A program made the translations under genes and the position numbers. Shown here in pieces: positions 1 through 6,222 of a DNA stretch of 15,092 nucleotides. The first letter of the stretch is position 1. Each line of letters opens with the position of its first letter. The stretch is from Chloroflexota bacterium. Its GTDB lineage: Bacteria > Chloroflexota > Anaerolineae > Anaerolineales > Anaerolineaceae. The notes under the pieces were generated by a model, which was not told the DNA's origin, made no database searches, and was given only the letters and a program-made list of their open reading frames with translations. Where the stretch lies: the NCBI GenBank assembly GCA_012797215.1, contig JAAZPN010000197.1, positions 1-15,092 of the forward strand, read 5' to 3'.

Positions 1-172
1 AAGCCGCGCGTGCTTCTCCTTGATGAGCCACTTGGCGCACTTGATCTCAAGCTGCGGGAGCAGATGCAGGAGGAGCTCAAAACCCTACAGAAGTCGCTTG
101 GCATCACCTTCATTTTCGTCACCCACGATCAAGGCGAGGCCCTGTCGATGGCTGACCGCGTGGCCGTGTTCA
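1..172 (+). pseudogene. ABC transporter ATP-binding protein, PotA-type, internal/3' fragment
   Basis: The frame is open from base 1 and reads the C-terminal half of an ABC nucleotide-binding domain. It shows Walker B with D-loop ([12 protein letters not shown]), then a conserved helix, then the H-loop ([19 protein letters not shown]). The wording matches the spermidine/putrescine and Fe3+ importer ATPases (PotA/FbpC group), which energise uptake at the inner membrane. Family members continue after ADRVAVF with a short N-x-G segment and a C-terminal TOBE domain. Here homology stops near base 170 and the frame runs on into unrelated sequence, stopping at 433-435. The 5' part (Walker A, signature motif) lies before the window, if present. 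The gene is broken on its 3' side at the junction with an antisense epimerase start. ABC identity is certain; the PotA subgroup is likely. Confidence 0.8.
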
Positions 173-234
173 AGGAGTTTGAGGCAGGTGTAATAGCCCA
201 AAAATCCAGTTCCGCCGATGACAAGTACCTTCAT
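85..234 (-). pseudogene. NAD(P)-dependent epimerase/dehydratase, 5' fragment
   Basis: Read on the minus strand from an ATG at 234-232, the frame starts [20 protein letters not shown] and continues LLEHGHAVS. This is the beta-alpha-beta dinucleotide-binding start of the extended SDR / NAD-dependent epimerase family (GGTGFLG followed by the LL-x-x-GH-x-V strand). After about 29 residues it becomes the antisense of the ABC ATPase and stops at 87-85, giving a nominal 49 residues where the family needs about 300. Only the N-terminal Rossmann motif survives. A TATAAT box 7 nt upstream of the ATG supports this as a genuine former gene start. The substrate cannot be told. It is either a rearrangement remnant or one half of a chimeric contig join. 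Confidence 0.7.
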
Positions 235-247
235 GTCCGAGATTATA
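232..247 (-). promoter_or_regulatory. -10 box placed for a leaderless transcript of the epimerase fragment
   Basis: The minus strand reads TATAAT, then 7 nt (ctcggac), then ATG. A consensus -10 at this distance puts the transcription start on or next to the A of the start codon, and no Shine-Dalgarno sequence fits between them. No good -35 is visible 16-18 nt upstream. Leaderless mRNA is inferred from geometry only. Confidence 0.5.
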
Positions 248-248
248 G

Positions 249-425
249 CAGATTGCATCTGGCGCTGGACGAAGCAGGGAGTCTCTGGCGCTGGATAAAC
301 TTCTGCGCACAGACCAGGATTTACGCGTTGCCATCTTCAGTTTCACGCCGCGCAATCGCGGCTTTCTCGGTGTGTCTGCCGCGCGGTATCCAACGCGTCA
401 TTTATACCAACGGACGCGTGGATAA
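249..425 (+). other. Unassigned open frame without a start codon, possible gene remnant
   Basis: This stretch between the epimerase start and the terminator has no intact gene. One plus-strand frame is open from 249 to a TAA at 423-425. From about 288 it has codon choice like the neighbouring genes and a plausible protein texture ([19 protein letters not shown], then [20 protein letters not shown]). It has no ATG, GTG or TTG start, so if real it is the 3' end of a gene that lost its 5' part. I recognise no family. The ABC frame also runs through here to 435 by chance. Confidence 0.2.
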
Positions 426-456
426 GGGCAACTGACTGCGCCTTTGGGCCGCAGCA

Positions 457-491
457 TAAAAAAGCGCGGCCTGATGAAGGCCGCGCCTTTT
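457..491 (-). terminator. Rho-independent terminator of the glgP-UPF0316-HAD operon
   Basis: There is a perfect 9-bp stem (464-472 gcgcggcct, 478-486 aggccgcgc) with a 5-nt loop. On the minus strand it is followed by six T residues (complement of 458-463). It lies about 34 bp past the HAD hydrolase stop. The plus-strand side has a weaker run (cttttagttt), so it may act in both directions. Confidence 0.88.
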
Positions 492-519
492 AGTTTCTCA
501 TCTGAAATAGTCCGACGTG

Positions 520-1188
520 TCAGGCTAAGTCAGGAAAATACTTGACCAGATTCAGATCCTCTAAAGAACCCAGCACTTCCTCTGCCAGCGAAAAATCCTG
601 CCCGGATGTAACGCCATTTGGCACTGCCACCACCCGCAGGCCGGCGCGTTTGGCCGCCAGAACCCCATTGTGGGAATCTTCCAGCACCAGCGCCTGTTCC
701 GCGGGAATATTCATGCGGTCGAGAACTGTCAAAAATATTTCAGGGGACGGCTTGCTCTCACGCACATCATCAAACGTCACGATGGTTTCAAAGTTGTCAA
801 ACAAACCCAATCGCCGCAAATGACCATGCACCCACACGGCGGGCGAACTGGAACCAACTGCCAGGCGCAGGCCTGCCGCCCGCGCGTTTTTTATCAATGC
901 CAGTACGCCCGGTAGAGGAGGCTCGAGGGCAATGCGTTCAGCGGATTCCTTTCGCACCCGCGCTACCAACTGCTGGGCGGTCACGGCGTGGTCCATCAGT
1001 TTTGCCAATTGGACGTCGGGCTGGTAACTTATGCTGTCGTAACTGCCGATTGTGCCAAGATAGGCCTGATGGTCAAAACTCCCGCCAGCCTGCGCGAAGA
1101 GTCGATCCCATATCTCCATTTCCGGGCTCTCCGTATCCAGGATGAGACCGTCAAAGTCAAAAATGAGCGCGCCATTAATCGATTGCAT
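520..1188 (-). CDS. HAD-superfamily hydrolase, beta-phosphoglucomutase-like subfamily
   Basis: A cytosolic phosphatase or phosphomutase of about 222 residues. Motif I is DFDGLILDTE near the N-terminus (nucleophile and acid Asp about residues 11 and 13). A helical cap follows, then motif II (VGSSSP), the conserved Lys (ESKPSPEIF) and motif IV (LVLEDSHNGVLAAKRAG). All catalytic positions are present and the length is typical of the YniC/PGMB/GPH group. The exact substrate is unknown. Being directly behind glgP suggests, but does not show, a sugar-phosphate substrate. I chose ATG at 1188. A TTG at 1206, 3 bp after the upstream stop, would add six residues; neither has a clear ribosome-binding site. 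It is the last gene of a three-gene minus-strand run ending at the terminator near 464. Confidence 0.88.
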   Translation of the reverse strand: MQSINGALIFDFDGLILDTESPEMEIWDRLFAQAGGSFDHQAYLGTIGSYDSISYQPDVQLAKLMDHAVTAQQLVARVRKESAERIALEPPLPGVLALIKNARAAGLRLAVGSSSPAVWVHGHLRRLGLFDNFETIVTFDDVRESKPSPEIFLTVLDRMNIPAEQALVLEDSHNGVLAAKRAGLRVVAVPNGVTSGQDFSLAEEVLGSLEDLNLVKYFPDLA

Positions 1189-1209
1189 TTCAAACTGGCT
1201 CAGCAAGGC

Positions 1210-1752
1210 CTATCGGTTGATGCCGGTCCGGCCCCAATAACCGCTTTGGCGGGGAACGACATCCTCAATGGTGATAAACGCTTCTGGGTCCTGATCAAGC
1301 GCAAATTTTTCCACGTCGGCAGCGAGTTTGCGCTGCACGGAGCAATTTAGCAATGCCACTTTGCCATCGCGACCAAAAGCGGGAATCTCGGTCACGGCAA
1401 AATCGTGCGCGCGCAGTGCTTCCGCGATTTCTCTGCCTTTTTCACGGCTAATGATGCTGATGTGCGAGTAACCAATCGCCAGACGTTTTTCAATCAGCAT
1501 GCCCACCACATTACCTGTGGCAAAACCACCAGCATAGGCAATTACCTTGAGCACGTTGTCCAGGTCATCCAAGACAGCCCCCATGACCACGACAAACAGA
1601 ATGGATTCAAAAAAGCCCAGAATCCAGGACAGCAGTTTTTTATTGCGCATGGTCAACATGATGCGCAAGGTATCCATCGCGAAATTAATCATCCGCAAGA
1701 GGAAGATTAGCAGCGCGCCAACAAGCGGTGAAAGATTTTGTAAAAAGACCAT
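1210..1752 (-). CDS. UPF0316 family membrane protein (DUF5698 + DUF2179)
   Basis: About 180 residues. The N-terminal half has three hydrophobic segments (about residues 7-25, 37-60 and 65-85), including FLLRMINFAMDTLRIMLTMR and LGFFESILFVVVMGAVLDD, which are characteristic of the UPF0316 membrane part. The C-terminal half is a soluble DUF2179 domain (YSHISIISREKGREIAEALR, then FITIEDV), a small alpha/beta domain also found in YitT-type membrane proteins. The molecular function of the family is not established. ATG at 1752 is preferred because GAAGGA lies 11 nt upstream; a TTG at 1761 is possible but only about 2 nt from that site. It starts 24 bp after the glgP stop and ends within a few bases of the HAD start, so the three are probably co-transcribed. 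Confidence 0.85.
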   Translation of the reverse strand: MVFLQNLSPLVGALLIFLLRMINFAMDTLRIMLTMRNKKLLSWILGFFESILFVVVMGAVLDDLDNVLKVIAYAGGFATGNVVGMLIEKRLAIGYSHISIISREKGREIAEALRAHDFAVTEIPAFGRDGKVALLNCSVQRKLAADVEKFALDQDPEAFITIEDVVPRQSGYWGRTGINR

Positions 1753-1776
1753 ATCAAGCAATTTCCTTCTGACCTG

Positions 1777-3948
1777 CTAATCCTGTTGGGGCTCCTTCGC
1801 GGAACTGATGGCAGGAAGATACAGATCGTTAACATATTCCTTAAGCATGCGCGTCATCGAGAAGCGCGGCGCGAGAGTTTTGATGCTCTCCTTAATGCGC
1901 CCAATCCAATCGCCGGGAAGGCCGTCCGCGGAACGTTTGGTGTAGTAAAGCGGCACGATTTCATTCTCGAGCGTATCGTAAAGACTGGCGGCATCAGCGT
2001 TATCCTGCTGGTCCAAATCGGCGTACTCAGTGTAATCGCCAATAGCCCAACCGTTCTGACCGTTGTAGCCTTCAGCCCACCAGCCGTCTAATACGGAGAA
2101 ATTGAGCGTGCCGTTCAGCGCGGCTTTTTCACCGCTGGTGCCGGAAGCTTCGCGCGGGCGGCGGGGAGTATTCAGCCAGACGTCCACGCCCTGCACCAGG
2201 TAACGCGCCATGTCCATGTCATAATCATCCAAAAAGACCAGCCGACCGCCAAAACGCGCGTCCTTTACATGCTGGTAGACTTCCTGGATCAAGCGCTTGC
2301 CGGGTTCATCGGCCGGGTGAGCTTTGCCGGCAAAGATAACCTGCACGGGTTTGCGTTCGTTGCAGACTATGCGCAGCAAGCGGTCAAGGTCCCTAAACAG
2401 CAGGTTCGCGCGTTTGTAGGTAGCAAAACGGCGCGCGAAACCGATTGTAAGCGCGTACGGGTTCAAAAGAACTCCGCTGGCAACGGTCTGCACCGGATGC
2501 ACGACGGTAGTCTTCCACTGCGCGCGCGCCCGGCCGACCATATACGCGACCAGTTTTCGTTTCAGATGCTGTCGGATGCGCCATATTTCCTCATCCGGGA
2601 TGTCATCAATGCGCTTCCACAACTCCGGATCATCAATGCGTTCTTTCCAATCCGAGCCAAAATGGCGGTTGAAAAGCAGCGCGTAACGCCGCGCCAGCCA
2701 GGTGCCGGTGTGCACGCCGTTCGTGATGTAGGAGATGGGCACTTCCTCAACCGGTGTGTCCGGCCACAGCTGCTGCCACATGTGCCTGGAAACTTCCCCA
2801 TGAATTTTTGAGACGCCATTACGGTAATTGGACAGTTTGAGAGCCAACACCGGCATGCTGAAGGCTTCACCGCCCCATTCCTGGCGGACAAAGGCGATAT
2901 TCATGAATTCATCGCGGTTTAAGCCAAGCAGAGGCCAGTAGCTGGAGAAATACTTGTCAATCAGCCAAATTGGGAACTCATCGTTGCCCGCGGGAACCGG
3001 CGTGTGGGTGGTAAAAATACTGGAACGCTTCACCTGGTCTGCGGCTTCAGCGTAGGTTTTGCCTGCCTGCATCAATTGGGAGATTCGCTCCAGGGTCAGG
3101 AACGCGGAATGCCCTTCGTTCATGTGATAGATTGTCGCGTTGTGCCCCAGGGTCTGCAGCGCTCTCAGTCCGCCAATACCCAGCAGAATCTCCTGGGAAA
3201 TACGCAGTTCCGGGTCGCTGATGTAGAGACGGTCGGTTAGTTGACGGTCCTGCGGGTTATTCTCAGGGATGTTTGTTTGCAGCAGCACCAAAGTTACGCG
3301 ACCAACATGCAGCTCATACAGCCGCGCATACACCTTGCGGCCAGGCAAATCAATAGAGATCTTAATCGGTTCGTGATTTTCGTCATATAAGGCCACAAGC
3401 GGAAGGTCTTCGTAGATAATGTGAACATGGCGGGCTTCCTGCCAGCCATCTTCCGTGATCTTTTGAGAGAAGTAGCCGTATGTGTAAAGAAAACCAACGG
3501 CCACCAAGGGAATGCCCAGATCGCTTGCTTCCTTGAGGTGATCGCCGGAAAGCACGCCCAAACCGCCGGCATAGACCATCAGGGATTCGTGCAGACCATA
3601 TTCGAATGAGAAATAAGCGATTTCATCATCCAACAGCTCCTCGTGATTCTGCGCGTACCAGGTTTTGCCCGTTTTCATGTAGTAATCGAACTCGCGCACA
3701 ATGCGGTCATAGCGGTCCAGAAAATAGCGGTCCTGCGTCAGGCTTTCCAGAGCGGCAGGGTCAACCGCGCGCAAAAAAACAATTGGATTATGGTTGCAGT
3801 TATCCCAAGCAAGCGCGTCAATGTCTTTGAACAAGCGCGCGGCTTCGGGGTTCCACACCCACCACAAATTATGCGCCAGGTCTGCCAGGCGCTTCAGGCG
3901 GTAAGGAAGATTGAAATGATTGGGCACATCACGGATGATTTTTTTCAT
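1777..3948 (-). CDS. glgP: Alpha-glucan (glycogen/maltodextrin) phosphorylase, short bacterial GT35 form
   Basis: 723 residues. It releases glucose-1-phosphate from alpha-1,4-glucans with pyridoxal phosphate, in the cytosol. The N-terminus (FNLPYRLKRLADLAHNLWWV) is the DUF3417 region typical of the short, unregulated phosphorylases of thermophiles, actinobacteria and Chloroflexota. It is followed by AYFSFEYGLHESL, VYAGGLGVLSGDHLKEASDL, TTHTPVPAGND and SYITNGVHTGTW. The PLP-lysine motif EASGTSGEKAALNG places the cofactor Lys near residue 608; the residue before it is Glu where Met is usual (GTSGMK). I start at ATG 3948 (MKKIIRDVP). The frame stays open to 4158, but that extension lacks phosphorylase character and overlaps a likely terminator. 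Upstream are 243 bp of intergenic DNA with a palindrome at 3974-3988. It is first in a run with UPF0316 and HAD genes. Confidence 0.93.
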   Translation of the reverse strand: MKKIIRDVPNHFNLPYRLKRLADLAHNLWWVWNPEAARLFKDIDALAWDNCNHNPIVFLRAVDPAALESLTQDRYFLDRYDRIVREFDYYMKTGKTWYAQNHEELLDDEIAYFSFEYGLHESLMVYAGGLGVLSGDHLKEASDLGIPLVAVGFLYTYGYFSQKITEDGWQEARHVHIIYEDLPLVALYDENHEPIKISIDLPGRKVYARLYELHVGRVTLVLLQTNIPENNPQDRQLTDRLYISDPELRISQEILLGIGGLRALQTLGHNATIYHMNEGHSAFLTLERISQLMQAGKTYAEAADQVKRSSIFTTHTPVPAGNDEFPIWLIDKYFSSYWPLLGLNRDEFMNIAFVRQEWGGEAFSMPVLALKLSNYRNGVSKIHGEVSRHMWQQLWPDTPVEEVPISYITNGVHTGTWLARRYALLFNRHFGSDWKERIDDPELWKRIDDIPDEEIWRIRQHLKRKLVAYMVGRARAQWKTTVVHPVQTVASGVLLNPYALTIGFARRFATYKRANLLFRDLDRLLRIVCNERKPVQVIFAGKAHPADEPGKRLIQEVYQHVKDARFGGRLVFLDDYDMDMARYLVQGVDVWLNTPRRPREASGTSGEKAALNGTLNFSVLDGWWAEGYNGQNGWAIGDYTEYADLDQQDNADAASLYDTLENEIVPLYYTKRSADGLPGDWIGRIKESIKTLAPRFSMTRMLKEYVNDLYLPAISSAKEPQQD

Positions 3949-3973
3949 AATTCTCACTTTTAACATAGAACAG

Positions 3974-3988
3974 CCTGCGTTACGCAGG
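3974..3988. promoter_or_regulatory. Perfect 7-bp palindrome upstream of glgP, candidate operator
   Basis: CCTGCGT-t-ACGCAGG is a perfect inverted repeat with a 1-nt centre, 26 bp before the glgP ATG. The tiny centre suits a dimeric regulator site better than an RNA hairpin. No convincing promoter hexamers were found with it, so its role is inferred from position only. Confidence 0.35.
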
Positions 3989-4127
3989 TTTCTGGTATCG
4001 TTTTCATTTTTAAAGCGAAGCAATGATAACACAAACCAGGTTTTTTGCCCATCAGCTAGCGGCGGCATGTTTGGCGCGTGCTGCATGCCCAACAGCCGGC
4101 AGAACCTCACCAGAGCAGTCACATTCC

Positions 4128-4180
4128 AAAAACAGACATGGCAGCCCCGCTCCGTCACAAGGCTTCCCCGGACCTGTCTG
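4128..4180 (-). terminator. Possible terminator of the dnaB/loader operon
   Basis: On the minus strand CAGACAGG (4180-4173) can pair with CC-a-TGTCTG (4141-4133), with one bulged base and a long, partly structured interior. It is followed by five T residues. It begins 11 bp after the loader stop codon. The stem is imperfect and the loop long, so this is tentative. Confidence 0.35.
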
Positions 4181-4191
4181 CTGGTGGGGTA

Positions 4192-5538
4192 TTAGCGGTT
4201 CGGTCTGTTTCCCTGGTTCTTCACGCCACCGGTGTAACTTGGGGCATTCATTATAACGATTTTACACAAGCGCCCGTCCAATAGGCGGCTCTGCAGGCGC
4301 GGGTCCATCTCTCCCGGCACGTTCGCCGTGGTAATTACCGTGGGCAATTCCGCGTTGTAGCGGTAGTTGAAAAGCTGATAAATCTTCTCCCGCGCCCAGG
4401 GCGTCGCCGATTGCGTCCCCAAATCATCCAGAATCAAAAGCCGCGCGCTGCGAATTTCTTCAAAGCGCTGGTCCAGGCTTACCGGGCTGTTGGGGGCGTA
4501 GGTGGCGCGCAGATGGTCCAGCAGGTCGGGCACTACCACCATCAAGGGCGGGTTTCCCAGTTTCGCGAGGTGGTTTCCAATCGCGGCGGCCAGGTGGGTT
4601 TTTCCACAGCCAAAAGGACCGATAAAAACCAGCCAGCCCTGCGGGTCACGCGCGAAGGCCTGGGCGGCATCCAGCGCGTCTTTGAGACTGGCCCGATCCG
4701 CGGCGGGCATTGGGTCGTCGCGCCGCAGGCTAAAGCTTTCAAAAGTTTTGCGCGCGTGCAGGTTCAGGCTGGAAAGTTCCGGGTGCCCGATGTCGTCCGC
4801 GGGATTGCGGTAATCGGTCGCTAATATTTCCACGCGAGTCACCAATTCCGGGTCCATCAAGCGCGAACGAATCCTGCCTTCAAAACTGTTCAGGGCGTTA
4901 TTGCTGGTAATAACCGTGGCAAGCTGGTTGATGTAGCGGTAGTTCAGGATTTGGAAAAGCTTCTCTTGCGCCCAGGCTGTGGCATTCTGCGTGCCAAAGT
5001 CGTCCAGGACTAAGAGCGGCACTTCGCGAATGTGCTCAAAACGCTCCTCAAAAGAGCTGGAGCTGTCGTCGGAATAGGAGAAGCGCAGCCAATCCAGCAG
5101 GTCTGGAACCGTCAGAAAGAGGGTCTCCATTCCCAGGGAAACAGCTTTATTGGCAATCGCTGCCGCCAGGTGCGTCTTGCCGCTGCCGAAGCGCCCAAGC
5201 AGCAGCAGCCAGCCGCGCAGCGTCCCCGCGAAGTGTACAGCGCTGTTATAAGCCTGTTCCAGGGAATCCGCTTGCTGAGCCGCCAAGCCAACGCGACCGC
5301 GCGGTTGGAAGTTTTCGAAGTTTTTTTCGCGCAGGGCGCCTAATTTGCTGAGTTCATAAAGCTGCTTTTGCCTGGCTTCAGCAAGCTCGCCCGCCCGACA
5401 GACGCAAATGGTCATTTTGCCAAAATCGGGATGGCCGTAAGGAACGTCCCGCCCTACAAATCCAATGCCATGGCAATATGGGCAGTTTGGGTCGCCAGCA
5501 AAATCTGAATTCGCGTTTGTCTGAAGGGCATCATTCAT
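4192..5538 (-). CDS. Tandem AAA+ DnaC/DnaI-like helicase loader with zinc motif
   Basis: 448 residues from ATG 5538, about twice the usual size of a DnaC/DnaI/IstB-type ATPase (about 240-310). An N-terminal four-Cys motif (CPYC at 19-22, CVC at 45-47) resembles the zinc-binding head of DnaI. Two full AAA+ modules follow. Module 1 has Walker A GRFGSGKT (115-122), Walker B LLVLDD (175-180), sensor VITSNN and arginine region GRIRSRL. Module 2 has GPFGCGKT (307-314), LLILDD (367-372), VITTAN and DPRLQSRL. Both share HLAAAI, VPDLLD, LDDxGTQ and NYRY, so they arose by internal duplication. The role is inferred: placing or remodelling the DnaB hexamer encoded upstream. The start overlaps the DnaD-like stop by 8 bp, with AGAAGA ahead of it. 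A GTG at 5619 with AAGGA upstream would add 27 residues inside the upstream gene. Confidence 0.85.
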   Translation of the reverse strand: MNDALQTNANSDFAGDPNCPYCHGIGFVGRDVPYGHPDFGKMTICVCRAGELAEARQKQLYELSKLGALREKNFENFQPRGRVGLAAQQADSLEQAYNSAVHFAGTLRGWLLLLGRFGSGKTHLAAAIANKAVSLGMETLFLTVPDLLDWLRFSYSDDSSSSFEERFEHIREVPLLVLDDFGTQNATAWAQEKLFQILNYRYINQLATVITSNNALNSFEGRIRSRLMDPELVTRVEILATDYRNPADDIGHPELSSLNLHARKTFESFSLRRDDPMPAADRASLKDALDAAQAFARDPQGWLVFIGPFGCGKTHLAAAIGNHLAKLGNPPLMVVVPDLLDHLRATYAPNSPVSLDQRFEEIRSARLLILDDLGTQSATPWAREKIYQLFNYRYNAELPTVITTANVPGEMDPRLQSRLLDGRLCKIVIMNAPSYTGGVKNQGNRPNR

Positions 5539-6211
5539 GTTTTCTTCTGCGTTTTTGGTCTTCATAGAGTCTTCGATATTTTTCAAGATATCCTTCAGTC
5601 GGTTTGGTTCTATCTTCACGGCCTTTTTCCTTCCAGGTTTTCAGAATCGCCCGCACATAGCGCCAATTGCGGATGTTCCGTTCCACCGCTTCGCTGACAG
5701 CATCCTCTATCCACTGCGCGGGATATTCCAAAGCGTCTTCTTTCAGCATTTCTGCCATCATTGGGGTTAGTGGACCGATATTCGCTTCGTACAGCCGGAA
5801 AATATTCGGCCGTTCGGGCGCGGGCAGCTGACTTACCACTTTTAGCTGCTCCAGGGTCAATTCACCGTTTTGCAGTTTTCGCGCTAAGTCCTTCCCTTGG
5901 GGCGTGCCAGCAAAAAGGACATTTTCAACAGAAATCAAGAAACCCGAGTTTAAGCTTTGCTCGAGCGCGGACTGTTTCCGGGCTTCTTGCTGCCCAAAGA
6001 CTCGCCCGCCCAAGGCTTCCATAAGGATTTCCAGGCGGACAGCCTGCCCCCCGTCGTCAGGACTGCCCAGGAGCTTAAAAAAAGCTAAGAGCGCCAGCAA
6101 AGCGTCCGCTGATAAAGCGCCTTCCGCTGCGCGTTCCAACAGGTCCGCGGGCAGGTACCAGGGGGCAGCAGGTTCATCCCCAAAACCGCTGGCTGGCTGT
6201 GTCGCGTTCAT
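5531..6211 (-). CDS. DnaD-domain primosomal protein (DnaD/DnaB2-like)
   Basis: 226 residues. The C-terminal third carries the DnaD/DnaB_2 domain signature: FRLYEANIGPLTPMMAEML, then YPAQWIEDAVSEAVERN and RNWRYVRAILKTWKEKG. In Firmicutes, DnaD and DnaB with this domain remodel DNA and help recruit the helicase and its loader at origins and restart sites. The N-terminal part (PWYLPADLLERAAEGALSAD onwards) is probably a winged-helix or alpha-helical region, as in family members, though I see no strict motif. It starts 11 bp after the dnaB stop and overlaps the loader start, so the three are translationally linked. ATG 6211 is preceded by GTGAGCCGGGA, a modest ribosome-binding site. Confidence 0.85.
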   Translation of the reverse strand: MNATQPASGFGDEPAAPWYLPADLLERAAEGALSADALLALLAFFKLLGSPDDGGQAVRLEILMEALGGRVFGQQEARKQSALEQSLNSGFLISVENVLFAGTPQGKDLARKLQNGELTLEQLKVVSQLPAPERPNIFRLYEANIGPLTPMMAEMLKEDALEYPAQWIEDAVSEAVERNIRNWRYVRAILKTWKEKGREDRTKPTEGYLEKYRRLYEDQKRRRKHE

Positions 6212-6222
6212 TCCCGGCTCAC

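Noticed and set aside
10..435. A 141-codon plus-strand reading frame as one intact protein
   Set aside because: Only the first ~55 codons match an ABC ATPase; the rest is antisense to an epimerase start and then unrelated sequence.
618..1145. Long plus-strand frame opposite the HAD gene (also similar frames at 2269-2811, 4411-4824, 6199-6729, 9411-10079 and 11272-11832)
   Set aside because: These are antisense shadows of GC-rich genes with compositionally random products and no family motifs.
3949..4158. N-terminal extension of GlgP by 70 residues
   Set aside because: It has no similarity to the phosphorylase N-terminus, is Cys- and Arg-rich in a random way, and overlaps a likely terminator. 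The family start NHFNLPYRLKRLADLAHN is already complete from ATG 3948.
4192..5538. IstB of an IS21-type transposon
   Set aside because: The ATPase family is related, but there is no IstA integrase and no terminal repeats were seen. It overlaps a DnaD-like gene behind dnaB, and the duplication plus zinc head fit a helicase loader better.
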